DNA of 64,000 nucleotides from Bacteroidales bacterium (GTDB lineage: Bacteria > Bacteroidota > Bacteroidia > Bacteroidales > UBA932). Where the stretch lies: assembly GCA_017459075.1 (NCBI GenBank), contig JAFUDQ010000011.1, positions 62,001-126,000 on the forward strand, written 5' to 3'. Position numbers and translations under genes: made by a program. Of the stretch, positions 24,339 through 32,717 are shown in pieces. The notes under the pieces were generated by a model, which did not search any database, had not been told where the DNA came from, and saw only the letters and a list, made by a program, of their open reading frames with translations. Numbering within the stretch: position 1 is the stretch's first letter; each line of letters opens with the position of its first letter.

Positions 24339-26401
24339 TCAGGCACGGACTCTTCAAAGGCCCTGCACTCCCTGTCAAAGGCCGTCTGGTCAAACTGGCG
24401 GCCCTGCTCCATGCAGGAAATGACTTCATCTATAAACATAGTCCAGCGCGGGGCATAATAATGTGCGACAAGGCCGTTCCAAAGGCGTGAGGCATAGTCA
24501 TTAAGGTTCGGAGCGCTTCCCCAGGTTGTAAGGATTCGCCAAGCATCATTCATGTAATAATCCTCTTCTTCCGGGACGGAGGCAAAGGCGGCGGCACTTT
24601 GAAGCCACCTGTCCAGGCGGAATGAAGGTTCCTCCCCCGCAAGGGAATCTATTTGCATGATAAGGGATTTCATTTTTGCGCCGATGCTGCGAGCCGCGGG
24701 CAAATCCCCTTTCCTGTAAGCGGAAGTAAAATCATCGCGAAGAAGGGCGAAGCGGTTTCCCTTTACCTGAAGGCCGATGGCGACCCTGTCATAATTCCAG
24801 GCCCTGCTGTCCGACGGCTCCTGAAGCAGCTTTTCATAAGCCCTTTCAAGGACGGAATTGTCATAAGGCGTATTGTGTATTACCGTCCAGTGGCGGAAGC
24901 CATCAAGGCAGGGCCGGCCGCAAAGAAGCGCCCCTTCAGAGAAGGAACCGCGCACATAAATACTGTCTGCCATAGTCTTCCAGAATCCGGAAGGGCTGTG
25001 CCTGCGCCCGTCAAGAGAGGAGAGCCACTCGTCGTCGGAAACGCCTGTGTTCCAAGCCCTTGAAAGAACATATTCATAGAACCATTTGTTTATTCCGAAG
25101 CCTTCAAGGGTGCAGCCAAGACCGGCGGCTCCGCCTTCTGCCAATGCCTCTGTGATTCGGGTGCTTTCCTTGCGGAAGGGGCCGGCAAGGCGGGTGTTTC
25201 CGCCAAAGTTTCCAAGATAGCAGAAGATGTAGTGGTGCCCGTGGAACCCTTCAGTCAAAGTCCAGACAGGAATGTTTTCAGTGTAATAATCCAGCATCGT
25301 AAGCCGGCCTTTTGGAATGGCTTCAAGATAGGCTTTGACGGCCTCCGGAGTCCAGTGCTTGCGGTCATAATAAAACAGCCATCCCATCTGGAGCCACCGG
25401 GCCTCAGAATCCGCCGCAGCAAGGCTCTCAAAGGCGCATCTTCCTATTGCGGCAAGGGTGTCAGGTTCCCAGGAAGGGGGCGCAACCTCGTTGAAAAGGT
25501 CAAATCCGTAAATATGTCCGGTGCCGTATTTTTCTGTCTGAATCTCTATGAATTCCTTTTGAATTACGGCAAAAAGGGAGTCCGTGGGTGAAAGGAAATA
25601 AGGCAGGTTTTCCTTAGGGAAACCGCCCCAGGCCGATACCTTAGTAACTTTTGCCTTAGGATACTTCTCTTTAAGGACGGCCGGGACGTGACCTCCGAAG
25701 GCGGGTAGCACAGGAGTCATTCCAAGCTCCCTTTCGCGGGAGAGAATCTGCTTTTGAAGGGTTTCCTGGGCATCAATCCACCCCTGCGGCAGAGGGCCGT
25801 CAAAACCGTCAATATTGCACATGCGATGCCAAGGGAGATAGGCCGGTCCGGTGAACCAAGAGAGGATTTCCTCATCTGAAAGCCCATGACGGCGCCAAAG
25901 CTCCTGCCAGACGGATTCTTGACCCGTTATGGCCAACGGCAGGTTTACTCCGTTTAGGGCCATCCAGTCAATGAGGCGCTCCCAGTCTTTCCATTGCCAC
26001 CACGGCATTGTGTAGCCGAAGGTGCAGTAATTTAGGAAAAACCGCTCTTTTACAAGAGCTTTCCCGGTGACGATGTTATCTACAACCGGTTGGTCCGATG
26101 GTGCCTGGACAGGGTCGTCGGCATACCAGGAGACATCTGTTTTGCACCAGTCAGAAAGGTAGCGGTTAAGCCCTGCGGCCATTGCCGAGGTGCTGCTGCC
26201 TTTTATAACCAACTGGCTGTCATCTGTATAGAAGCTGTAGGTTTCAAGTGAATCGCCGGTCTGGATAAAGCGAATGTCATACTGCGGCATGATGCGTCTC
26301 GCCAGGGCACCTGCCGCCCTTTCTGCCGGCGTTCCCGCAGAGCAGGCCGTCAGCAAAATACAAGCAACTAAAACCATCAGCTTGTAAAAGAAACCTTTCA
26401 T
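24296..26401 (-). CDS. GH89 alpha-N-acetylglucosaminidase lipoprotein
   Basis: GH89 enzymes release terminal alpha-linked GlcNAc, as from heparan sulfate or alpha-1,4-GlcNAc-capped mucin. I use the ATG at 26399-26401, which gives a 701-residue lipoprotein (lipobox LLTAC). Recognisable blocks include FFLNYCTFGYTMPWWQW, the W-E-R-LIDWMALNGVNLPLAITGQE stretch, LPAFGGHVP, GFDLFNEVAPPSWEP (first catalytic Glu) and GGAAGLGCTLEGFGIN (second catalytic Glu). Both acids are present. It is the second gene of a unit with the collagen-like lipoprotein, preceded by a hairpin and by a -7 box so close to the ATG that a leaderless message is possible. It overlaps the convergent ATPase gene. Confidence 0.95.
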   Translation of the reverse strand: MKGFFYKLMVLVACILLTACSAGTPAERAAGALARRIMPQYDIRFIQTGDSLETYSFYTDDSQLVIKGSSTSAMAAGLNRYLSDWCKTDVSWYADDPVQAPSDQPVVDNIVTGKALVKERFFLNYCTFGYTMPWWQWKDWERLIDWMALNGVNLPLAITGQESVWQELWRRHGLSDEEILSWFTGPAYLPWHRMCNIDGFDGPLPQGWIDAQETLQKQILSRERELGMTPVLPAFGGHVPAVLKEKYPKAKVTKVSAWGGFPKENLPYFLSPTDSLFAVIQKEFIEIQTEKYGTGHIYGFDLFNEVAPPSWEPDTLAAIGRCAFESLAAADSEARWLQMGWLFYYDRKHWTPEAVKAYLEAIPKGRLTMLDYYTENIPVWTLTEGFHGHHYIFCYLGNFGGNTRLAGPFRKESTRITEALAEGGAAGLGCTLEGFGINKWFYEYVLSRAWNTGVSDDEWLSSLDGRRHSPSGFWKTMADSIYVRGSFSEGALLCGRPCLDGFRHWTVIHNTPYDNSVLERAYEKLLQEPSDSRAWNYDRVAIGLQVKGNRFALLRDDFTSAYRKGDLPAARSIGAKMKSLIMQIDSLAGEEPSFRLDRWLQSAAAFASVPEEEDYYMNDAWRILTTWGSAPNLNDYASRLWNGLVAHYYAPRWTMFIDEVISCMEQGRQFDQTAFDRECRAFEESVPDYKSLTVNSLASME

Positions 26402-26405
26402 AGTG

Positions 26406-26413
26406 CAAATATA
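26406..26413 (-). promoter_or_regulatory. -7 box directly before the GH89 start codon
   Basis: TATATTTG on the minus strand ends 4 bases before the ATG (26401). If used with normal spacing, transcription would start at or within a base or two of the A of the ATG. The -33 TTTG is not at the expected distance (15 bases), so use is uncertain. Confidence 0.4.
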
Positions 26414-26420
26414 ATAAAAC

Positions 26421-26442
26421 AAGGCGGCCAAAAAGCCGCCTT
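26421..26442 (-). terminator. Terminator between the collagen-like gene and GH89
   Basis: An 8-base perfect stem AAGGCGGC with GCCGCCTT, loop of 6, followed on the minus strand by GTTTTATTATATTTG. It may attenuate read-through from the lipoprotein gene (stop at 26464) into GH89. Confidence 0.7.
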
Positions 26443-26463
26443 GCAAAAGATTATTTCAAGATT

Positions 26464-28770
26464 TTATTTGAGAGACATCTTGAAGACTGAGAGACCCACA
26501 TTCTGTTTACCTGCCATAATGTAAACCTCACCATTGATAACACGTGCTGAACAGCCCATGCCGGAATTGCCAGAACTCTTAGGTGAAGGCTCCTCAAGCT
26601 CTGCATGCCATGCGGCATCATTGAAAGCAATATCCTGCTGCAAGCTACCCTGATAAATGACTTTGCGTTTTGAGCCAAGGAGATCCTGCCAATCATCAGT
26701 GGTTTCACCTTCAAGGATATAGAAACGGCCGTCATTTGAAGCAGCATGCTTTACGTAAGCGATGTAACGCTTTCCGTTAAACTCAAAGAAGTTGAATTCA
26801 CCTGCATTGTTATAATATCCGCCAGCGACTGTTGTATTGAATGTAGAAGCATTCCAAGTATAAACATTGCTGCCTTCCTCGCTAACAAAGTATGCGGTTT
26901 CTGTTCCGGTGTAAATACCTTTCTGAGGAGTTGTCTGGCCAGGATAAGGATAGAATGCGGCGCGTCCGCCTTCGTCCTTAATTGTATTCCATGTAGGGTT
27001 ACGGGCTGTCTGGTTGTACGTCGGAACCTGATTGAATGCTGTTCTCCAAACGAGAATGGTACCGTTGCCCCAAAGCTTTGCCCAATCCTTGAAGAGGAAG
27101 CCACCGTTTGCAAATGTGCCATGGGTGGTGAATACATCACCAAGACGGCGGCCTGTATTTGTTGCATCCATCATCCACTCTGAAGGAGCATTGTCGGTAC
27201 CCTTATCATAAACATAAAGCTTAAGCAGGTCACCATCTTCGTCCATAACCATATTGGAAACGATAAGAACAGGTTTGCCTCCGTTCATATTGCTTCCAGG
27301 ATCCATTACACGGGCTGCAGATGTCTTGAAGTATCCTGTAGGATTGGTAGGATTAGCAATTGTGGTTACTTTTGAAGGATCATTGATAGCAATCTTCCAA
27401 ATCTTAGCATAGCTTGTGCTGGCCTCAGGGATATAAATATATTCATCATCCATTGTGTAGTTACGGTCTGCATTAGCTGCGCCACCAAAATATTCATTCC
27501 AAGAAGCCTCGGCGGTAGAGAATTTACCCCATACTCTTTCGATGGTGAGAGTCTTGGGTTTACCCAGCTGGGCAATCTTAACCTTCTGGATAGACTTGCC
27601 ATTGTCCTTGCGAACGATGTCGATTGTAGCCTCGCGAGGCTCTGTGCTGGTGTTAGCCTCAAGGGTGAGGTTAAGCTTGTAAGCAGCCTTGGTAACGATA
27701 ACGCTTACCCAGGTAGCCTCCTCAGGAACAACAACGTCAACATCGACATTGGAAGTGAGGTTGATTTCGAAAGAGGTAGCATCGGCAGCAATTGCCTGAT
27801 AGTCAGCCTCAGGAGTAACGATAGCGATTTCTGCAGCTGCAGTGAAGGAGAGTTTAACAAGAGAGAAGAGACCCTTGTCATTCTGTGCCCATACAAGAAC
27901 TTCGCCCTCTGTGAGAGGATCGGGAACGGTAACAATAACCTTTGCACCGTCTACCTTTGCCTTGTAACCACCGTTTGCAAAGCAGTCAACGGTTGTTGTA
28001 GCATTGGCGTTGGTAACGGTATAGTCAATCTCAACTACCTGACCGGCAGTTACTTCCTGAATAGTATTCTCAATCACAAGCTTGAAAGCCTTGGCGATGG
28101 GAATCTCAAAAGTAGTGTTGTCTGAAAGTGTGAAGACAACAGTCTCTGTGCCGGGTTCAATCTTCTTGAACAGTGAATCACCTACAGAACCCTTGACAAG
28201 ACCAAGGTCGAACTCCTGTCCGGCGATGGTCATGATAAGATGACCGTCGGCGTCGATATTGAATGAAGGAGTGGTGGTAGCAGGAACTTTGTTTCCGTCA
28301 ACAAGGATGAATCCCTTGCTGTCTGCCCAATAATAATTGCCATCGGTGTCAAGTTTGATGGTAGGGGTTTCACCGGTTTGGCCCTGAGGACCTGTTTGTC
28401 CTGTAGCGCCGGTCTGGCCGTCCTTACCGTCCTTACCATTCTCACCATCTTTTCCGTCTTTACCATCCTTACCGTTTGTACCATGATAAAGAGTAACGGT
28501 CTTTCCGCCTACGAAGGTGATAGTAAAGCCGGTTTCATCTTCTGTCGGCTGAATGCTCTCTACATAACCGCCCTTTTTCCACTGGTCGATTGTTTCAGAA
28601 AGGCCGGATACCTGACCGTTGAGAGATTTGATGTCATCCTGAATCTTCTGGATCTGACTCTTCAGATTCGAGATATCACCCTTAATTTCCGAGTCATCGT
28701 ACTCCTTGGAGCAACCCATGACTGCCAGGCCTACTGTCAAGGCCAAAAGTGATTTGAATAAGACTTTCAT
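26464..28770 (-). CDS. Surface lipoprotein: coiled coil, collagen-like repeat, BACON domain, propeller-like C-terminus
   Basis: I use the ATG at 28768-28770, which begins a lipoprotein signal (LAVMGC, Cys20), giving 768 residues; the longer frame crosses the promoter. Order of parts: a short coiled coil (about 28-65, ISNLKSQIQKIQDDIKSLNGQ), a beta domain of the DUF4988 type, 13 regularly spaced glycines as collagen-like G-X-Y triplets (97-133, mostly GKDG, then GQTG), a further beta region, a BACON-like Ig domain (about 310-395, ending VKIAQLGKPK), and a C-terminal module with repeated YIYIPEAS, YKIWKI-like blades resembling the DUF4623/DUF5018 proteins. BACON domains are linked to glycan or mucin binding. 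The C-terminal module resembles that of the lipoprotein at 37438-39444. A surface glycan-binding role is inferred. Confidence 0.8.
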   Translation of the reverse strand: MKVLFKSLLALTVGLAVMGCSKEYDDSEIKGDISNLKSQIQKIQDDIKSLNGQVSGLSETIDQWKKGGYVESIQPTEDETGFTITFVGGKTVTLYHGTNGKDGKDGKDGENGKDGKDGQTGATGQTGPQGQTGETPTIKLDTDGNYYWADSKGFILVDGNKVPATTTPSFNIDADGHLIMTIAGQEFDLGLVKGSVGDSLFKKIEPGTETVVFTLSDNTTFEIPIAKAFKLVIENTIQEVTAGQVVEIDYTVTNANATTTVDCFANGGYKAKVDGAKVIVTVPDPLTEGEVLVWAQNDKGLFSLVKLSFTAAAEIAIVTPEADYQAIAADATSFEINLTSNVDVDVVVPEEATWVSVIVTKAAYKLNLTLEANTSTEPREATIDIVRKDNGKSIQKVKIAQLGKPKTLTIERVWGKFSTAEASWNEYFGGAANADRNYTMDDEYIYIPEASTSYAKIWKIAINDPSKVTTIANPTNPTGYFKTSAARVMDPGSNMNGGKPVLIVSNMVMDEDGDLLKLYVYDKGTDNAPSEWMMDATNTGRRLGDVFTTHGTFANGGFLFKDWAKLWGNGTILVWRTAFNQVPTYNQTARNPTWNTIKDEGGRAAFYPYPGQTTPQKGIYTGTETAYFVSEEGSNVYTWNASTFNTTVAGGYYNNAGEFNFFEFNGKRYIAYVKHAASNDGRFYILEGETTDDWQDLLGSKRKVIYQGSLQQDIAFNDAAWHAELEEPSPKSSGNSGMGCSARVINGEVYIMAGKQNVGLSVFKMSLK

Positions 28771-28804
28771 ATAAAAGGTATTTATAATGTTGTTGCGTTT
28801 TAAG

Positions 28805-28820
28805 TGTGGTATACTGTGGT
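28805..28820. promoter_or_regulatory. Direct-repeat operator, copy 1 (TGTGGT-N4-TGTGGT)
   Basis: TGTGGT at 28805-28810 and 28815-28820 with ATAC between, one helical turn apart. It lies just downstream of the -7 box of the collagen-like lipoprotein gene, about at the transcription start. An equivalent site with GTGC between the halves is at 49937-49952, also beside a promoter. The GntR-family regulator encoded next door is the obvious candidate to bind, though this is inference. Confidence 0.75.
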
Positions 28821-28830
28821 ATTCGTTGGG

Positions 28831-28861
28831 CAAAGTTAAGAATTAATTCTCTATTTATCAA
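28831..28861 (-). promoter_or_regulatory. Promoter of the collagen-like lipoprotein/GH89 unit
   Basis: On the minus strand TTG (28859-28861), 20 bases, TAACTTTG (28831-28838). It sits in the 100-base gap after the GntR gene, so the last two genes of the locus have their own promoter. Confidence 0.7.
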
Positions 28862-28870
28862 TAAACAGGG

Positions 28871-29896
28871 CTAAAAAGTATGGCGTTTATTCATACGGAA
28901 GTCACAATGAAGCTTTTCCGCCTTGTGATTCAGTATCATTTCGGCTGCAAGCTGCCCCATTTTACGGAAGTCGGCCGACACTGTGGTAAGCCCGCCCAGA
29001 ATCAGTTCGCACATGTCCGATTCGTTATATGCGATTATGCGGACATCGGTACCGATTTCAAGTCCGGACTGCAATATATTGTGCCACAGGGTCACAAGGC
29101 CGGCATCCAGTTGGGAGTTAAGCACAAGGAAGGTATCGCCGCTGTTAATGTCCATAGGAGCCTCCGTCATGAATTCTACGGGGATGCTCATGTCTGAGGA
29201 GAATCGCTCCACGCCCTTGTGGATATCGTTTCCGTACAAGGATGACGGGAGGGTTATTACCCTAAGCCTGTCTATCTTCGCCCCTTCCTTTACACCCTGC
29301 ATGAGGCCGTAGTAAATATCGTTCTCAAAGTCCTGATACACAGCACCGTAGTTGCCGGGGTAGTCTGGCTGAAGGCGGTCCAGCATAATGAGCTTGCGGT
29401 TCGGGATGCGGGCAATCTGCTTAAGCGCGCGGGCCTGGGACTCACTGTCAAGCGGGAAGTGCGGAGTAATGACGTAATAGTCAAAACGGTCAAGGTAATT
29501 GTCCAGATAATACTCCAGAAGGTCAAGATTCTGGTTATGGTTGACTATTGTTACCTCTGCGTTGTCTCCGAGGGTGCCGGCAAAGGCATTGAACAAAATC
29601 TGCTTGTAAACAGACAGTTTGTCAAAAATCACAAGAACCTGCTTGTGACTGCTTGTGTCGATGTCCGCGGCAAAGAAACCTTTGCCATGACGAGGGACGA
29701 TGACGTTCCTCGACACCAGCTCTCCGTACGCTTTCTTGACAGTCTCCTTGGAAATACCAAGCTTTTCTGCCATGGTATTAAGAGAGGGTATCTGCTCGTC
29801 AGCCTTCAGTCGGCCCTCATGAAGGGCTCTTTCCACTTGATTTACAAGTTGTTTATAAATCGGGTCCTTTGCGGCGGGGTCTACATGAAATCTCAT
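28871..29896 (-). CDS. GntR-family regulator with LacI-type sugar-sensing domain
   Basis: The 341-residue protein has an N-terminal winged helix of the GntR class (about 10-75: PIYKQLVNQVERALHEGRL, IPSLNTMAEKLGISKETVKKAYGEL, RHGKGFF) joined to a periplasmic-binding-protein-like effector domain (about 85-335) ending GLTTVSADFRKMGQLAAEMIL, which is the LacI/GalR pattern. This architecture is like AraR of Bacillus subtilis. It is the last gene of the 12-gene operon, 3 bases after GH20, so it would feed back on its own expression. It is the only regulator in the locus: no hybrid two-component sensor, SusR-like protein or ECF sigma/anti-sigma pair is present. The effector is probably a sugar from the glycan. 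Confidence 0.92.
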   Translation of the reverse strand: MRFHVDPAAKDPIYKQLVNQVERALHEGRLKADEQIPSLNTMAEKLGISKETVKKAYGELVSRNVIVPRHGKGFFAADIDTSSHKQVLVIFDKLSVYKQILFNAFAGTLGDNAEVTIVNHNQNLDLLEYYLDNYLDRFDYYVITPHFPLDSESQARALKQIARIPNRKLIMLDRLQPDYPGNYGAVYQDFENDIYYGLMQGVKEGAKIDRLRVITLPSSLYGNDIHKGVERFSSDMSIPVEFMTEAPMDINSGDTFLVLNSQLDAGLVTLWHNILQSGLEIGTDVRIIAYNESDMCELILGGLTTVSADFRKMGQLAAEMILNHKAEKLHCDFRMNKRHTF

Positions 29897-29899
29897 AAG

Positions 29900-31411
29900 C
29901 TAAAATTCATCATCTACAGGAATCGGAGTCCCTTCCGGCGGAAAACGCTGCAAGCCGGAGCGGGCAAGGTCCGATTCGGTATCCATGTCAAAAGTATTGT
30001 ATCCGAGGCTCCTGAAAACATCCAGCAAGGCCCGAGCGCGGCGGCGGAAAGCCTTGTAAGATTTGGCCCCGGAAGGAGTCCAGGCTGTTTCTGCAAGGGC
30101 AAAGAGCCTGGGATAAAGCATATATTCCGCATGCTGCGGAGTAGGGATATACTCCGTCCACAGATTCGCCTGGACGCCAAGGAGATGCTTCGGGTCCATG
30201 CCTACCGCGAGCGGCTCGTAACCATAGGTGAAACGCAGTGAAACCAGTTCCCCTACGGCTTTGGGTTCCTTACGGATAAGGTCCTGATAGTAATTGTAAT
30301 AGCAGTGGCTGTTGGGAGACATTATTACGTCATGCCCTGCCGCTGAGGCCTTGATGCCTCCGGAAACACCCCTCCAGCTTTGTACGACGGCGTTTTCCGG
30401 GACTCCGGTCTCAAGGATTTCATCCCAGCCGATAATCCTGCGGCCCTTGCCGCTTATAAAGCGCTCTATCCGCCTTACAAGATAGCCCTGCAACTGCCTG
30501 ACATCGGTATAACCCTCTTCTTCCATCCTGCGGCGGCAGTTTACACACTGCGACCATGTCTTCATCGTAGCCTCATCGCCGCCGATGTGGATAAGTGGGG
30601 AAGGGAAAATGTCCATAACTTCCGCAAGGACGGCCTCCAGAAAGGTGAAGGTGGCTTCTGAACCGGGGCACAAATCCCAGGCTCCGGTGTGGCGCCGGCC
30701 GTCTTCAAGCTGGCAAAGAACCTCCGGATAACTGTAACCAACCTCCATGCTGTGGCCGGGCATCTCTACTTCCGGAATCACGGTTATAAAGCGTTCTGCG
30801 GCATATTTTACAAGCTCCCGCAACTGCTCTTTGGTGTAATATCCGCCGTAGGCAAGAGGGTCTCCTTCACTTGAAAAACGATACCCTCCCTGCTCCCATT
30901 CTGTATATGTGGTGCCGATGCGCCAGGCCGTTTTTCCGGTCAGAAGGGGAAAAGCGTCGCTCTGGATGCGCCAGCCTGCGGAATCGTCAAGATGAAGATG
31001 CAGGACGTTAAGCTTAAGCATAGCCATCGCATCCACCTGTTTCTTAAGGAAATCGAGGCCCTTGAAGCTTCGCGACTCATCTATCATAAGGCCGCGGTTG
31101 GCAAAGCGCGGGTAGTCAAAAACAGTGCAACAAGGCAGTTCACCGCCCCTTTGGAGCTGCTCCAGGCTTGTTTTAGCGCGGAACACGCCCTCTTCCGTAG
31201 CCGCTTCTATAAGAATCTTTTTCTTGCTTATTGTGAGCCGATAGGCTTCTTTTTGCTGGAATGGTTCAAGGCCGGACACATCCTTGCGGAAGGCCTTCCC
31301 GTCCATCTTCACCACCACCTTCTGGCGGACATTGACTCCCTCCCCGTCAGAATATTTGACGGGGGCGGGAATCAATCCAACAAAAATAACTAGTGCAAGT
31401 ATGAAATTCAT
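29900..31411 (-). CDS. GH20 beta-N-acetylhexosaminidase
   Basis: GH20 enzymes remove terminal beta-linked GlcNAc or GalNAc by substrate-assisted catalysis. The 503-residue protein has a short hydrophobic N-terminus that may act as a signal, then the LIPAPVKY strand that opens the GH20b domain, and a (beta/alpha)8 domain from about 105. Catalytic Asp279-Glu280 are in HIGGDEATM (275-283). NRGLMIDESRSF (105-116), LHLHLDDSAGWRI (137-149) and VIPEVEMPGHS (211-221) also match. The C-terminal WTEYI...MLYPRLFALAETAW is the usual end of the catalytic domain. It follows the NAGPA gene by 7 bases. Substrate is most likely beta-GlcNAc in the same glycan served by GH89. Confidence 0.95.
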   Translation of the reverse strand: MNFILALVIFVGLIPAPVKYSDGEGVNVRQKVVVKMDGKAFRKDVSGLEPFQQKEAYRLTISKKKILIEAATEEGVFRAKTSLEQLQRGGELPCCTVFDYPRFANRGLMIDESRSFKGLDFLKKQVDAMAMLKLNVLHLHLDDSAGWRIQSDAFPLLTGKTAWRIGTTYTEWEQGGYRFSSEGDPLAYGGYYTKEQLRELVKYAAERFITVIPEVEMPGHSMEVGYSYPEVLCQLEDGRRHTGAWDLCPGSEATFTFLEAVLAEVMDIFPSPLIHIGGDEATMKTWSQCVNCRRRMEEEGYTDVRQLQGYLVRRIERFISGKGRRIIGWDEILETGVPENAVVQSWRGVSGGIKASAAGHDVIMSPNSHCYYNYYQDLIRKEPKAVGELVSLRFTYGYEPLAVGMDPKHLLGVQANLWTEYIPTPQHAEYMLYPRLFALAETAWTPSGAKSYKAFRRRARALLDVFRSLGYNTFDMDTESDLARSGLQRFPPEGTPIPVDDEF

Positions 31412-31418
31412 TTAAATC

Positions 31419-32714
31419 TTATTTGCGGAAGAATCCAATGGATGTCATTACAGGACGATTGCCGCCTGTAAGGTCGTTAAGATGCTGTCCTCCGGCCCAC
31501 ATTCCGGTGGAGCCGCCACCATCAAGGTTAAGGGCGCCGATGCAGCCAAGGCCCTTCATGACTTTGGCCAGTTCCAGCGTATTGGCTCCCTGTGAAGCGG
31601 AAATTCTTCCGTCGCAAATAAACAGGATTACCTTTCCGTCGGAAGTATAACCTACTGCGGTGCGATCTGCACGCTGGTCTACACCGTAAATATCGTCAGC
31701 CCAGAGCTCATAGTTTGTGAGCCAGTGTCCGGAACTGTTTTTCTTGTCATTGATGGGGCATTCGCCGTTCTTAAGAAGGACAGGGCCGCAGGTAACTGCA
31801 TTGTAAGGGGCCCAGTTTGCAGGTACACAAGGATAGGTTTTGCTTCCTTCCTGTTTTACAGCCTCTCCTGCAACTGTGGGGATGGGGTTGTCATAGACAT
31901 AAATGGTTCCGTGCTCGGGCGTATATGACCAGTAGACTCCGGGAACGCCGTTATTATCTACACCAAAGAGACCGCGGGATACAGGATGCAGCCTCTCGTA
32001 AGCAGAATTGGGAACTGCGCCCCAGTACTGCTTGTCTACAGCCCAGTTATCATCGGCAATATAACGCCAGGGAGTCTGTACACCGTCCATTACGGCAAAG
32101 CCGATAGGCGCCGTACCAAAGATTCCGCCGTTGATAAGTACAAGGCAGTTTCCGGCATCCTCGGCCTGTTTGTCGATGGTTTTGGTAGCACCTTTTCCGG
32201 GGTAGATGACCTTCAATTCAACGTCCTGGCGGCAGTCGGCAATAGCATACCAGGCATTGAAGGGACGGCCTTCAAGCTGGTCCGTTGTCTTGTAAATCTT
32301 TACGCTTGCAGGGAGGCCAAGGCCGGGCACTTCAGTCCACGTGAAGCGGATTTCATCCTCCGGAACAGGGTCCGGCAGGGTTACGGGCTCTGCGAATACT
32401 GCCTGGGAGAGTTTTTCGCCCTTACCAACAGCCTGTACTCCAAGCCTGTAAGTTGCACCCATTTCCAGATTCTCAAACAGATAAGAAGAGGTGTTTGCGG
32501 GCAGCTTGGCGTAGGGTTTCTGCTCTTTGCTTAGGAACACGTAATACCCCTGCTCTGCGGCACAGTCGCTCCAGCTAAGGGTAATGGAGGTTTCTGATGT
32601 CATCTGGGCGATAACATTTCCCGGGGCATCCAGAGCAGTCTCATTGGAGTCATCGGATGAGCAGGCCGGTACGGCAAAAAGCGCTATCAGAAGCAGATTC
32701 AGAATATGTTTCAT
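31419..32714 (-). CDS. Fibronectin-III plus phosphodiester glycosidase (NAGPA) lipoprotein
   Basis: The 431-residue lipoprotein (lipobox AVPAC) has an Fn3-like domain (about 28-115, ALDAPGNVIAQMTSETSITLSW) and a NAGPA domain (about 125-430). NAGPA proteins include the mammalian uncovering enzyme, which cleaves GlcNAc-alpha-1-phosphodiesters. Diagnostic parts are LVLINGGIF, the ADRTAVGYTSDGKVILFICDGR block, and LNLDGGGSTGMW near the C-terminus. Bacterial members are usually cell-wall or exopolysaccharide enzymes. Its place between GH20 and the DUF4855 genes hints that the glycan carries phosphodiester-linked GlcNAc. Substrate is not proven. Confidence 0.88.
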   Translation of the reverse strand: MKHILNLLLIALFAVPACSSDDSNETALDAPGNVIAQMTSETSITLSWSDCAAEQGYYVFLSKEQKPYAKLPANTSSYLFENLEMGATYRLGVQAVGKGEKLSQAVFAEPVTLPDPVPEDEIRFTWTEVPGLGLPASVKIYKTTDQLEGRPFNAWYAIADCRQDVELKVIYPGKGATKTIDKQAEDAGNCLVLINGGIFGTAPIGFAVMDGVQTPWRYIADDNWAVDKQYWGAVPNSAYERLHPVSRGLFGVDNNGVPGVYWSYTPEHGTIYVYDNPIPTVAGEAVKQEGSKTYPCVPANWAPYNAVTCGPVLLKNGECPINDKKNSSGHWLTNYELWADDIYGVDQRADRTAVGYTSDGKVILFICDGRISASQGANTLELAKVMKGLGCIGALNLDGGGSTGMWAGGQHLNDLTGGNRPVMTSIGFFRK

Positions 32715-32717
32715 AAC

